Source of the DNA: Streptomyces sp. NRRL B-3428
Lineage (GTDB): Bacteria > Actinomycetota > Actinomycetes > Streptomycetales > Streptomycetaceae
Direction of reading: 5' to 3'
DNA length: 64,000 nt
Assembly (NCBI GenBank): GCA_000721375.1
Contig: JOGW01000002.1
Coordinates: 186,001 to 250,000, forward strand
Shown here: positions 54,474-62,572 of the stretch, one piece after another
Layout: the number at the start of each line of letters is the position of its first letter
Position numbering within the stretch: position 1 is the first letter of the stretch
Position numbers and translations under genes: made by a program
The notes under the pieces: generated by a model
The model's input: the letters and a program-made list of their open reading frames with translations, nothing else
Databases searched by the model: none
Told to the model about the DNA's origin: nothing

Positions 54474-55247
54474 ATGGCTCGTTCGCGTGCGGGGGCCGGG
54501 GCGTCCGGATCGGGTGGCCGGGCGGCCGGAGCGTCGCCCCGGTCTGCGCGGTCTCCGCGGTCCTCGTTCGCCGGTTCCGATCTCGTCGCCGTGGAGCCGC
54601 GCGGGCAGCGGCGCTGTGCGGAGTGCCGAACCGGACCGCTCGGGCTGCTCGTCATGGCGGACGACGCTCCGCACTGCCTGGACTGCGCGGACCTCGGGCA
54701 TCTGGTCTATCTGCCGCGCGGCAACACCGCTCTCACCCGGCGGGCGCGCGAGGGCAGTTCACTGTCCGTGGTCGTGGTCCGGCGCAACAGCAGGCGCAAG
54801 CGGTACGAGCGGCAGGGCGTACTCGTCGAGGAGGCCGCGCTCGCCCTGGCCGAGCAGCGCTGTCTCGCCGACGCCGAGGCCCGGGCCCGGCGGCGCGAGC
54901 GGGACGCGGTCCGCAGGGCGGAGCAGGATGTGCGGTTCACCGCGGCGTTCGCCGCGGAGGTGCGGCGACTGTTCCCGGGGTGTCCCCCGCAGCGCGCCCG
55001 CGCCGTGGCCGAGCACGCCTCGGCGCGCGGCAGCGGAAGGGTGGGCCGCAGTGCCGCGGGCAGGGCGCTCGACCGGGGTGCGGTCACGGCGGCGTTGCGC
55101 GCGGCGGTGCGCCATCTCGACACCGAGTACGACTCGTTGCTGATGACGAGGGTGCCGCGCGCGGAGGCACGGCGCCGGGTGTCACCGAGGGTCGAGGCGG
55201 TGCTGGAGGAGTGGCGACGAGCGGAGGACAGCTCGCCTTCGGCGTAA
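54474..55247 (+). CDS. DUF2293 domain protein
   Basis: 257 residues from ATG 54474, with a full anti-16S match AAAGGAGGT ten bases upstream. A Ser/Gly/Arg-rich N-terminus precedes a zinc-finger-like CAECRTGPLG and CLDCADLGHLVYLP, then an Arg-rich helical middle and the DUF2293 domain (FPGCPPQRARAVAEHASARGS, AVRHLDTEYDSLLM, EARRRVSPRVEAVLEEW). The Cys pairs and many arginines suggest nucleic-acid binding. The function is unknown. It shares a strand with the DUF1772 gene and may be in its operon; a 14-bp repeat array follows its stop directly. Confidence 0.85.
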   Translation: MARSRAGAGASGSGGRAAGASPRSARSPRSSFAGSDLVAVEPRGQRRCAECRTGPLGLLVMADDAPHCLDCADLGHLVYLPRGNTALTRRAREGSSLSVVVVRRNSRRKRYERQGVLVEEAALALAEQRCLADAEARARRRERDAVRRAEQDVRFTAAFAAEVRRLFPGCPPQRARAVAEHASARGSGRVGRSAAGRALDRGAVTAALRAAVRHLDTEYDSLLMTRVPRAEARRRVSPRVEAVLEEWRRAEDSSPSA

Positions 55248-55361
55248 GGACTCGGGGACGAGGACTCAAGGCGAGGACTCAGGGCTAGAGCTCAGGGGCG
55301 AGAACTCAGAAACGAGGACTCAGGGACGAGGACTCGGGAGCGAGAACTCGGGGACGAGCAC
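55248..55361. repeat. nine-copy array of a degenerate 13-15 bp repeat
   Basis: The whole space between two convergent genes is built of about nine units with the core GAGGACTCRGGGAC (for example GAGGACTCAGGGAC and GAGAACTCGGGGAC). It begins at the DUF2293 stop and runs to the dehydrogenase stop. Confidence 0.93.
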
Positions 55362-56324
55362 TCACGCCAGCTCCCGCACCACTTCCCCCCGCAAGAACCC
55401 CTCGATGTCCTCCACGGCCCCGGTGAAGTACCCCTCGTAGTTCCGCCGTGTGACATACCCCAGATGTGGTAGCCCCAGGAAGTTCGGAGCGGAACGCAGA
55501 GGGTGGTCCGACGGCAGGGGTTCTGTGTCGTAGACATCCGACCCCGCGCCCGCGATCCAGCCCTCCCGCAGCGCCCGCACCAACGCCTCCTGGTCCACGA
55601 CGGCCGCACGCGAGGTGTTCACCAGATAGGCCGTGGACCGCATCCGCTTCAGCTCGGCCGCACCCACCAACCCCCGCGTCCGGTCGCTCAACTGCACATG
55701 GACGGAGACGAAGTCGCTGGTCGACAGGAGTTCGTCCAGCGATCCTGCCAAGGTCACCCCGGCCTCCTCGGCCCGCGCGGCCGTCAGATTCCGTGACCAC
55801 GCCGCCACGTCCATCCCTAAGGCCTGCCCGACACGGGCCACCTTGGCCCCGATCTTGCCGAGACCGATCAGACCGAGCCGCCGCCCGTGCAGATCCGCCC
55901 CGAGCGTCGACTGCCAGGGACCACCGCCGCGCAGCGCACCGGCCTCCACGGTCACGGACCGGGCGAGCCCGAGCAGAAGAGCCCAGGTCAGCTCGGCCGG
56001 AGGCTCGGAGCCGCTGGGCGTGCCGCACACCGTCACCCCCTGCCGGGCCGCTGCGGCGAGATCGATGGAGGCGTTGCGCATCCCGGAGGTGATCAGCAGC
56101 CGCAGGGCCGGCAGCCGCTCGAACAGTGAGGCCGGAAACGGGGTGCGCTCCCGCATCACCACCACGATCTCGCAGTCCGCGATCTCGGCGGCCACTTCGT
56201 CGGGCCCGTCGAGATACCGCCGTACGAAACGGACATCCACCGCGTCCGCAAGCCGCGCCCAGTCGGCCAGGGACTCCGCCACGCCCTGGTAGTCGTCGAG
56301 CACCGCACATCGCAGCCTGGCCAT
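55362..56324 (-). CDS. D-2-hydroxyacid dehydrogenase
   Basis: 320 residues from ATG 56324 with GAGGTG upstream; the open frame runs back to 58505 only as antisense of gltD. Two Rossmann-like domains: the NAD site is LGLIGLGKIGAKVARV, and the catalytic Arg (NTSRAAVV region), Glu (SDVYDTEPLP) and His (LPHLGYVTR) are present. It belongs to the phosphoglycerate dehydrogenase/glyoxylate reductase superfamily, which reduces 2-oxoacids or oxidises D-2-hydroxyacids; length and lack of an ACT domain exclude SerA. The substrate is unknown. Divergent from gltD. Confidence 0.92.
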   Translation of the reverse strand: MARLRCAVLDDYQGVAESLADWARLADAVDVRFVRRYLDGPDEVAAEIADCEIVVVMRERTPFPASLFERLPALRLLITSGMRNASIDLAAAARQGVTVCGTPSGSEPPAELTWALLLGLARSVTVEAGALRGGGPWQSTLGADLHGRRLGLIGLGKIGAKVARVGQALGMDVAAWSRNLTAARAEEAGVTLAGSLDELLSTSDFVSVHVQLSDRTRGLVGAAELKRMRSTAYLVNTSRAAVVDQEALVRALREGWIAGAGSDVYDTEPLPSDHPLRSAPNFLGLPHLGYVTRRNYEGYFTGAVEDIEGFLRGEVVRELA

Positions 56325-56513
56325 GGTCACCTCTGTTCGTTGCGTCCGCACCGGCCCCGTCACCGTACAAACGAAGATCCGCGCTCCGTCGCGAGACCCC
56401 CCGCGCAGCGCATGGTGCCGAGCCCGAAGACCCGACGTATCGTGACGAAAGAGCGCCCCCGACCGTGCCGCACCAGCACTGCGGCACCGAAGCCGCCGCA
56501 AGGGAGACCGGCC

Positions 56514-58001
56514 ATGGGCGACCCCAAGGGCTTTCTCACCGCCGGACGCGAGGAATGGCCGCGCCGCCCCGTCGAGGAGCGGGTGCAGGACTGGCGCGAG
56601 GTGTACGTTCCCGGCGCGCTGCTCCCGATCATCGCCAAGCAGGCGGACCGCTGTATGGACTGCGGGATCCCGTTCTGCCACCAGGCCTGTCCGCTCGGCA
56701 ATCTGATCCCCGAGTGGAACGAACTCGTCGCCCGCGCCGACTGGTGGGCCGCCGCGGACCGGCTGCACGCGACGAACAACTTCCCCGAGTTCACCGGCCG
56801 TCTGTGCCCCGCGCCCTGCGAGTCCGGCTGCGTGCTCGCGATCAACCAGCCCGCGGTCACCATCAAGAACGTCGAGGTCGCGATCGCCGACCGGATCTGG
56901 GAAGAGGGCTGGGCCGTACCCCAGCCGCCCGACCGGCTCTCCGGCAAGGCGGTGGCGGTGATCGGTTCGGGCCCGACCGGTCTCGCCGCCGCCCAGCAGC
57001 TCACGCGCGCGGGCCACACCGTCGTCGTCTACGAACGGGACGACCGGATCGGCGGACTGCTGCGCTACGGGATCCCCGAGTTCAAGATGGAGAAGCACCA
57101 TCTGGAGCGCCGGCTCGGCCAGATGAAGGCCGAGGGGACCAGGTTCCGTACGTCCGTGACCGTGGGCCGCGATCTGACCGCGGCCGAGCTGCGCAACAGG
57201 TACGACGCCGTCCTCGTCGCCGTCGGTGCGACCGCCTGGCGTGAACTGCCGATCCCCGGCCGGGAGTTGGCGGGCGTCCATCAGGCCATGGAGTATCTGC
57301 CGCTCGCCAACAAGGTCTGCGAGGGCGACCTGCCCGCCAATCCGCTCTCCGCCAAGGACCGGCACGTCGTGATCATCGGCGGTGGCGACACCGGCGCGGA
57401 CTGCCTGGGTACGGCGCTGCGGGAGGGCGCGGCCTCGGTCTCGCAGCTGGACATCTATCCGCAGCCGGCCGCCGAACGCGACGAGCGGAGCGAACCCTGG
57501 CCGGTGTACCCGAAGATCTACCGCCTTTCGGCGGCCCACGAGGAGGCGCGAGACCTCGCGACGGCGCCGGCGGCGGACGCGGATGCCCGCCTGTTCAAGG
57601 CCTCCACCTTGCGCTTCACGGGCGACGAGCACGGCCGTGTACGGGAGTTGCACCTGGTCGAGGTCGACAAGGAGCGCCGGCCACGGCCCGGCAGCGAGCG
57701 GGTGCTCCCCGCCGACTTGGTGCTGCTCGCTCTCGGCTTCTCGGGCCCCGACCGCTCCGACGGGCTCGTCGACTCCCTCGGTCTCGACCTCGATGAGCGC
57801 GGAGTCCTCGTACGGGACGCGGAGTTCGCGACGAACGTGGCGGGGGTGTTCGCGGCCGGTGACGCCGCGCGCGGTCAGTCGCTGATCGTGTGGGCGATCG
57901 CGGAGGGGCGCGCGGCGGCCGCCTCGATGGACCGCTGTCTGACCGGCCGCTCCACCCTGCCGTCCCCGATCAGCCCGACCGATCGGCCGTTCACGGCCTA
58001 G
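56514..58001 (+). CDS. gltD: glutamate synthase small subunit
   Basis: 495 residues from ATG 56514 (AGGGAG upstream). The N-terminal iron-sulphur region has C47, C50, C55 and C59 (CMDCGIPFCHQACP), then CPAPCESGC; FAD/NADPH folds follow at VIGSGPTGLAAAQQL and IIGGGDTGADCLG, with the closing GVFAAGDAARGQSLIVWAI. It normally passes electrons from NADPH to the large subunit GltB, which makes glutamate from glutamine and 2-oxoglutarate. GltB is not adjacent on either side, unlike the usual gltBD operon, so this may be a second copy or a free oxidoreductase. Confidence 0.93.
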   Translation: MGDPKGFLTAGREEWPRRPVEERVQDWREVYVPGALLPIIAKQADRCMDCGIPFCHQACPLGNLIPEWNELVARADWWAAADRLHATNNFPEFTGRLCPAPCESGCVLAINQPAVTIKNVEVAIADRIWEEGWAVPQPPDRLSGKAVAVIGSGPTGLAAAQQLTRAGHTVVVYERDDRIGGLLRYGIPEFKMEKHHLERRLGQMKAEGTRFRTSVTVGRDLTAAELRNRYDAVLVAVGATAWRELPIPGRELAGVHQAMEYLPLANKVCEGDLPANPLSAKDRHVVIIGGGDTGADCLGTALREGAASVSQLDIYPQPAAERDERSEPWPVYPKIYRLSAAHEEARDLATAPAADADARLFKASTLRFTGDEHGRVRELHLVEVDKERRPRPGSERVLPADLVLLALGFSGPDRSDGLVDSLGLDLDERGVLVRDAEFATNVAGVFAAGDAARGQSLIVWAIAEGRAAAASMDRCLTGRSTLPSPISPTDRPFTA

Positions 58002-58008
58002 GAACCTG

Positions 58009-58060
58009 CAACCGGTAGGACAGGTACAACCGGCAGGACAGGTACAACCGGTACGACCCG
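58009..58060 (+). repeat. 18-bp tandem repeat after gltD
   Basis: CAACCGGYAGGACAGGTA at 58009-58026 and 58027-58044, with a diverged third unit to 58060. It starts eight bases after the gltD stop. The rest of the 275-bp gap to the next gene shows no feature I can name. Confidence 0.9.
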
Positions 58061-58276
58061 GCGGTGTGATCCCCCTGAGCCTCAGCCGGGACAGCTCCGC
58101 CCAACCACCCTTCCCCGTGGTCGCATTGAGCCGGCCCGTGGACGCGCCCCGCCGGATCTGGGCCCGGCTGTAACCGACATCAGGCCGACTTGTGGCCGGC
58201 AGCCGCCTGGCTCTGGACCTCTGCACGCACACCCGCCACCGTGGTGCGTCCGTCCGCGCAGCGACAAGGGGGCTCC

Positions 58277-59263
58277 ATGGCCGGGAAGCGCACCACGGGT
58301 TGGGCGATGGCCGTGACGGCGTTCGCCCTGCTCGCCGTCGCCGTACTCGGCTGGCGGCTGCTCGTGGCCTCCGACCCCTCGGGCGCCGCCGCGACGCCCA
58401 CGGCGCCGGTTTCCCGCACACCTGAGGGCAAAGCCGCACCGCCGGCGGACGATGGCGCCGAAACCACTCCCCAACCATCGGCAGACAGCGAGAAGCCCCG
58501 GCCACAAGCCCCCGCCGATCCGGTCCCCGCGCTCTACCTCGGCGACTCCCTCGCCATGGAGAACCAGACCGTCCTGGCCGGCCTCCTGAAGAAGACGGCG
58601 ACCGTGCGGAGCGCCCCGTACTCGGGCACGACGCTCTGCGACTACCTGGAGAGCGCCAAGGACCGTTCCCTTGTGCCGCTGCAGCACAAGGCGGCCGCGC
58701 TCGTACGCGAGGAGAAGCCGGCCGTCGTGGTCCTGCAGTTCTGGGGCAATTCCTGGGGCTACACGCCCTGCATGGGCTCCATCAAGCAGGGCTCCGAGGC
58801 CTACTACGCGCGCTACAAGGCGGACGCCCGCGCCCTGACGGCCGAGATCGAGCGGGCCGCGGCCGACTCCGGGATCGCCCGGCCGACGATCGTGTGGGTG
58901 CTGCAGGGCCCCGACCCGATGGCCACGGACCGCATCAGCAGGATCAACGGGATCTACACGAAACAGGCCGCCGCGGCCGGCGACATCACCGCCGACGCGG
59001 GCGCGGCGGTGAGTCCGCCCGGCGCCCGGCACACGTACGTGCAGCAACTCCCCTGCACGCGCTACGAGCGCGAGCACCCCGGGTACTGCACCGACGCCGG
59101 CAACGCCCAACTGCACAGGAACGACGACGCCTTGCACTTCTGTCTGGCCCGGACGACCAAGACTCCGCAGCCGTGCCCGAAGCGCTCGCCGGGCATCCTG
59201 CGCTACAGCAGCGCGATCGCGGACGCGGTCACCGACCACGTCCGCGCCTCGCACAGCAGTTAG
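58277..59263 (+). CDS. membrane-anchored SGNH-like protein
   Basis: 328 residues from ATG 58277 (AAGGGGG upstream). One N-terminal membrane helix (GWAMAVTAFALLAVAVLGW) and a Pro/Ala-rich linker of about 50 residues hold an extracellular domain. That domain has SGNH-hydrolase landmarks: LYLGDSLAMENQ (Ser block), VVLQFWGNSWGY (Asn block) and NDDALHFC (Asp-His). Six Cys suggest disulphides. Relatives include cell-wall or polysaccharide esterases and acyltransferases. The target is unknown. Convergent with the methyltransferase gene across a repeat-filled spacer. Confidence 0.82.
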   Translation: MAGKRTTGWAMAVTAFALLAVAVLGWRLLVASDPSGAAATPTAPVSRTPEGKAAPPADDGAETTPQPSADSEKPRPQAPADPVPALYLGDSLAMENQTVLAGLLKKTATVRSAPYSGTTLCDYLESAKDRSLVPLQHKAAALVREEKPAVVVLQFWGNSWGYTPCMGSIKQGSEAYYARYKADARALTAEIERAAADSGIARPTIVWVLQGPDPMATDRISRINGIYTKQAAAAGDITADAGAAVSPPGARHTYVQQLPCTRYEREHPGYCTDAGNAQLHRNDDALHFCLARTTKTPQPCPKRSPGILRYSSAIADAVTDHVRASHSS

Positions 59264-59311
59264 TTCACCGGCTGGTTCACCGGCGGCTCACCCGCCGGCC
59301 CACCGGCCGGT
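59263..59311. repeat. 12-bp tandem repeat in the convergent spacer
   Basis: Four units of GTTCACCGGCKG type (59263-59274, 59275-59286, 59287-59298, 59299-59310) fill the space between two convergent stops; the first two differ at one base, the others are more diverged. Confidence 0.85.
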
Positions 59312-60133
59312 TCACGGCTTACGAGCGACCGCCGCGTACCCCGGAATGGGCTCGTCACCGGCCACCGGCACCGGTTCGCCGAGCTCCGGATGCCACTCGG
59401 CGGTCAGCGCGACCCCGGGTTCCACGAGCTCGAGACCGTGGAAGAAGCGCTGGAAGGCCTCTCGTGAACGCAGGGCCAGGACGAGCCCACGCGCCTTGTA
59501 CAGCTCAAGGGCCTCGTCCGCGCCGCCCGGGTTGAAGTCCCCGGTGGTCTGGGACAGGACCACATAGCTGCCGGGTGCGAGCCGCTCGACGAGCCGGTCC
59601 ACCAGTTCGTACGCGCCGTCCTCGTCGGAGACGAAATGCAGCAGGGCGAGCAGCGAGAGCGCGATGGGCTTGCCGAAGTCCAGGAACTTCCCCGCGTGTT
59701 CGAGGATCACCTCGGGGTTGCGGGCATCGGCCTGGATGTACTCGGTCACGCCCTCGGGCGTGGAGCGAAGGAGCGCCTCGGCGTGGGCGAGCACGATCGG
59801 ATCGTTGTCGCAGTAGACGATCCGGGACTCGGGAGCCGCCTCCTGGGCGATCTGGTGGAGGTTGGGTTCGGTGGGGATACCGGTACCGATGTCCAGGTAC
59901 TGCCGTATCCCGTTCGCGGCGAGCCAGCGGATCGCGCGCTGCATGAAGGCCCGGTTGACCCGGGCGAACTCACGGGCACGCGGGTCGATCTGGAGGAGCT
60001 GCCCCGCCATCTCCTCGTCGATCGGGTAGTTGTCCTTGCCGCCCAGGAACCAGTCGTACATCCGGGCCGGATGCGGCTTGCTGGTGTCGATGTGCACAGC
60101 GGTCCGCCCGTCCGCCGCCTCTTGCCCGCTCAT
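59312..60133 (-). CDS. SAM-dependent methyltransferase (PF04672/DUF574)
   Basis: 273 residues from ATG 60133, with GGAG eight bases upstream. The actinobacterial DUF574 family is recognised by HIDTSKPHPARMYDWFLGGKDNYPID near the start, VNRAFMQRAIRWL, the SAM site YLDIGTGIPTEPN and ALSLLALLHFVSD. These are numerous in Streptomyces and usually lie beside Xre-DUF397 regulators, exactly as here. The substrate is unknown. A TCATGACAG direct repeat separates it from the DUF397 gene. Confidence 0.93.
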   Translation of the reverse strand: MSGQEAADGRTAVHIDTSKPHPARMYDWFLGGKDNYPIDEEMAGQLLQIDPRAREFARVNRAFMQRAIRWLAANGIRQYLDIGTGIPTEPNLHQIAQEAAPESRIVYCDNDPIVLAHAEALLRSTPEGVTEYIQADARNPEVILEHAGKFLDFGKPIALSLLALLHFVSDEDGAYELVDRLVERLAPGSYVVLSQTTGDFNPGGADEALELYKARGLVLALRSREAFQRFFHGLELVEPGVALTAEWHPELGEPVPVAGDEPIPGYAAVARKP

Positions 60134-60209
60134 AAGACACTCCAAGTCCTGTGGTGGATGAGAGAGTTGAGCCCCGTTTGACACATGGTGCCGATGCGCT
60201 TGAACTTGA

Positions 60210-60239
60210 TCATGACAGCAGAGGGTCGGTTCATGACAG
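60210..60239. repeat. TCATGACAG direct repeat
   Basis: TCATGACAG occurs at 60210-60218 and 60231-60239, 21 bp apart. The second copy includes the DUF397 stop. It could be an operator of the methyltransferase gene or another gene-end duplication. Confidence 0.5.
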
Positions 60240-60518
60240 GAGAAAGTCCGCCTGTCCGGCCTTCGCACCCTCGATGAACGCATGGATCTCGCCAAGGGTG
60301 TAGATCAGTGCGGGGCCGTCGGGATCGTTCGACTGCCGCATGGCCACACGTCCGTCGGCGAGTTTCATCGCCTCGACGCAGTTGCCGCCGTTGCCACCGC
60401 TCCAGGGCTTGAGCCAGCCCTCCGTGCCCAGCTGACGGGCGGGCATCCCGTTGTAAATCGGCCCGTCCTCACTCCTCGTGGTTTCCATCCGGCCCCCGTT
60501 CGCGGACAGTTGGTCCAT
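60231..60518 (-). CDS. DUF397 domain protein
   Basis: 95 residues from ATG 60518, whose A is the last base of the preceding gene's TGA (TGATG), with AAGGAG five bases upstream; ATG 60488 is also possible. DUF397 is recognised by GTEGWLKPWSGGNGGNCVEA, VAMRQSNDPDGPALIYT and the C-terminal EIHAFIEGAKAGQADFL. These small proteins pair with the Xre regulator encoded just upstream and act in developmental and antibiotic control in Streptomyces (the whiJ and abaA kind of locus). Confidence 0.93.
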   Translation of the reverse strand: MDQLSANGGRMETTRSEDGPIYNGMPARQLGTEGWLKPWSGGNGGNCVEAMKLADGRVAMRQSNDPDGPALIYTLGEIHAFIEGAKAGQADFLLS

Positions 60519-61378
60519 CAGAGCTCCTTGCGGAGAGTCCTGAGAATCTCCTTCGTGCGGTGTGCCGACGCGGCCTGCGCCGCCATCCGGTCCATGGCCT
60601 CGAGATACGTGACCACCTCGGCGCGCCGGTCCAGATAGACGGCACCGGTCAGATACTCGACGTAGACCATGTCCTGCAGTTCGGGTACGTCGAAGCGGAA
60701 GAGGACGAAGGGTCCGTACGTCCCCGGATGGTGCCCCGCGGAGAACTCCGCGATCTGCAGGGTGACATTGGGCAGCTTGGTGGCCTGAATCAGCCGGTCG
60801 AGCTGCCCGCGCATCACCTCGGGAGTCCCCACGGTGCGGCGCAGGACGGTCTCGTCCATGATCACCCAGAGGCGGGGCGCCTCGTCCCCTTCGAGCAACT
60901 GCTGCCGCTGCATCCGCAGCGCCACATGCCGCTCGATCTCCTCGTCGCTCGTCTTGCCCAGCGATCCGGCCCGCAGGACCTCGCGGGCGTACTCCTCGGT
61001 CTGCAGGAGACCGGGGACGAAGTGCGGTTCGTACGTCCTGAGCGTGCCGGCGGCGCCCTCCAGACTGACGTACATGGAGAACCAGTTCGGCAGGATGTCG
61101 TGGTAACGCTGCCACCAGCCGGGCTTGTTGGCCTCCTCCGCGAGATCGATGAAGGACTCGGTCTCCGCCTCGTCGGCCCCGTACGCCTTCAACAGGAGTT
61201 GTACGTACGGGATCTTGAAGGCGACCTCGGCCATCTCCATCCTGCGCACCGTCGCGGGCGCGACGCGGAGCACCTTGGCGGCTTCCTCACGCTTGAGCCC
61301 AGCGCTCTCGCGCAGTTCCTGGAGGCGCTTGCCCAGGACGACCTGGCCCACGGTGGGAGCGGACCGCGGTTCGCTCAC
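60518..61378 (-). CDS. Xre-family regulator with DUF5753 (Scr1/WhiJ type)
   Basis: 286 residues from GTG 61378, with GAGG seven bases upstream. Residues 10-70 are an Xre helix-turn-helix (LGKRLQELRESAGLKREEAA, LRVAPATVRRMEMAE). The rest is the DUF5753 effector domain (LPNWFSMYVSLEGAAGTLRTY, FVPGLLQTEEYAREVL, RLWVIMDETVLRR, LPNVTLQIAEFSAGHHP). WhiJ-like regulators repress developmental genes and are relieved by their DUF397 partner. It is coupled to the DUF397 gene by a 1-nt overlap and is divergent from an ATPase gene; the likely operator lies between. Confidence 0.95.
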   Translation of the reverse strand: MSEPRSAPTVGQVVLGKRLQELRESAGLKREEAAKVLRVAPATVRRMEMAEVAFKIPYVQLLLKAYGADEAETESFIDLAEEANKPGWWQRYHDILPNWFSMYVSLEGAAGTLRTYEPHFVPGLLQTEEYAREVLRAGSLGKTSDEEIERHVALRMQRQQLLEGDEAPRLWVIMDETVLRRTVGTPEVMRGQLDRLIQATKLPNVTLQIAEFSAGHHPGTYGPFVLFRFDVPELQDMVYVEYLTGAVYLDRRAEVVTYLEAMDRMAAQAASAHRTKEILRTLRKEL

Positions 61379-61494
61379 GTCTACCTCGCTCGGGTCGATC
61401 CGCAGGGGCGGCGATCGCACCCTGTATCGCGGCCGCTGCGCCCGTTACAGACATGGGGGCGGCGACCTGTGCGAGCAGTGTGCCATGACCGTTC

Positions 61495-61529
61495 AAAGTG
61501 CAACAGCGCACTCTGCAACTTTCAGAGTG
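61495..61529. promoter_or_regulatory. probable operator between the Xre regulator and ATPase genes
   Basis: Two interlocking inverted repeats: AAAGTGCA (61495-61502) against TGCAACTTT (61514-61522), and the perfect CACTCTG (61509-61515) against CAGAGTG (61523-61529). They end five bases upstream of the ATPase gene's -35 box. Confidence 0.6.
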
Positions 61530-61533
61530 TGTC

Positions 61534-61562
61534 TTGCCAAGTGTTCACGGCGGGGCGATAGT
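61534..61562 (+). promoter_or_regulatory. promoter of the ATPase operon
   Basis: TTGCCA (61534-61539), 17 bases, GATAGT (61557-61562), directly downstream of the inverted repeats. The transcript would start near 61569. Confidence 0.5.
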
Positions 61563-61618
61563 GGCATGCGTGAACCCAGCCCCAAGGGGAAACTCCACTG
61601 CCCCGTTAGGAACCGGCC

Positions 61619-62062
61619 GTGGCCATCGGTAACGCAGCACAACCGGATCTCGGCCGGCGCTGCCGTTTCGAGCTTCCCGCCGGCGTCGAGGCAGTGCCTC
61701 GCGCGAGGCGGATGACACGCGACCGCCTGCGGGACTGGGCGGTGTGCGACGAGACCCGCGACATGGCCGCCCTCGTCGTCTCCGAACTCGTCACCAACGC
61801 CGTGGTGCACACCGCGAGCCGGCTGATCGTCTGCGAACTGCGTGACGACCACAGCGCGGATCTACTGCGGATAGCGGTCATAGACGAGGGCTGCGGCCCC
61901 GACCGTCTCACCCCGCACCCCGCGCGCGACGGCGACGAGGACCACGGGCGAGGGCTGCTCCTGGTGCAGGCGATATGCCGTTCCTGGGGCGCCCAGGAGG
62001 CCGGGCTCGGGCTCGAGGTGTGGGCGGATCTGCCCCGTACCGCCGTCTGCGAGGTGGGCTGA
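61619..62062 (+). CDS. RsbW/SpoIIAB-like ATP-binding protein
   Basis: 147 residues from GTG 61619 (AGGA eight bases upstream). A HATPase_c domain of the anti-sigma type: SELVTNAVVHT holds the N-box Asn, VIDEGCGPD the Mg/ATP loop and EDHGRGLLLVQAI the G2 box. Such single-domain ATPases form the third member of Xre-DUF397-ATPase loci in Streptomyces; whether they phosphorylate an anti-anti-sigma factor is rarely known. It is followed two bases later by the next gene. A 20-codon frame at 61570-61632 overlaps the start. Confidence 0.9.
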   Translation: MAIGNAAQPDLGRRCRFELPAGVEAVPRARRMTRDRLRDWAVCDETRDMAALVVSELVTNAVVHTASRLIVCELRDDHSADLLRIAVIDEGCGPDRLTPHPARDGDEDHGRGLLLVQAICRSWGAQEAGLGLEVWADLPRTAVCEVG

Positions 62063-62064
62063 CT

Positions 62065-62478
62065 ATGCGCGTGATGACTCTCGACCGGCTCACCGCACTC
62101 GCCCGCCGCTTCAGCGACGTACCTCTGCCGCTGCCCGAGGGCATGCAGACGCAGCTGGGATGCGACGCGGTGGGGATGCCCGCGGAGCTCGGCCGGCAGG
62201 TGATGGGCCGGATGAGCCGGATCGGCTGTGTGTACGCCACCGGTGACCGCTGGTGGTGGATCGTGCCCTCGCACTCGCAGCAGTCTCTGGACTGGCCGGA
62301 GCCGGTGCGGTACGCGGCCCGTGCGCTGGTGCCCGCTACCGCGGGTGACGCCCGGCTGATCCATCGGCCGGGGTGCGACGCTCCGTACACCCCGCCGATT
62401 CCGCTGTATCTGACGCTCTGCCGGATCACCCGTACGGTGCCGGTGTGGATGCGGCCCGCGACGGCCGGGGGCTTTTGA
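62065..62478 (+). CDS. conserved hypothetical protein in the ATPase operon
   Basis: 137 residues from ATG 62065 with GAGGTG nine bases upstream; only two bases separate it from the ATPase stop. It reads MTLDRLTALARRFSDVPLPL, a Trp-rich strand DRWWWIVPSHS, then VRYAARALVP and a Pro-rich end with LYLTLCRITRTVPVW. I recognise it only as the kind of small Streptomyces protein that follows such ATPases (a bifunctional-DNA-primase/polymerase-like fragment is not evident). It is soluble, without signal or membrane segment. Confidence 0.78.
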   Translation: MRVMTLDRLTALARRFSDVPLPLPEGMQTQLGCDAVGMPAELGRQVMGRMSRIGCVYATGDRWWWIVPSHSQQSLDWPEPVRYAARALVPATAGDARLIHRPGCDAPYTPPIPLYLTLCRITRTVPVWMRPATAGGF

Positions 62479-62545
62479 GACCTCCGCGGGCGCGCGCTCC
62501 GTCCAGTTCACGCTCTGCCCAAATCCCTTGTTCCGGGCGATAGTT

Positions 62546-62569
62546 GACCTCCTGATTCGATCGGAGGTC
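62546..62569 (+). promoter_or_regulatory. inverted repeat covering the ribosome site of the ABC transporter
   Basis: GACCTCC (62546-62552) is the exact complement of GGAGGTC (62563-62569), which is the Shine-Dalgarno sequence of the GTG at 62573. In RNA the hairpin would hide the ribosome site; in DNA it could be an operator. Confidence 0.5.
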
Positions 62570-62572
62570 TGA

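Noticed and set aside
56325..58505. The D-2-hydroxyacid dehydrogenase frame staying open another 2.2 kb upstream
   Set aside because: The extension lies antisense to gltD and is Arg/Pro-rich. The real start is ATG 56324, which has a good ribosome site.
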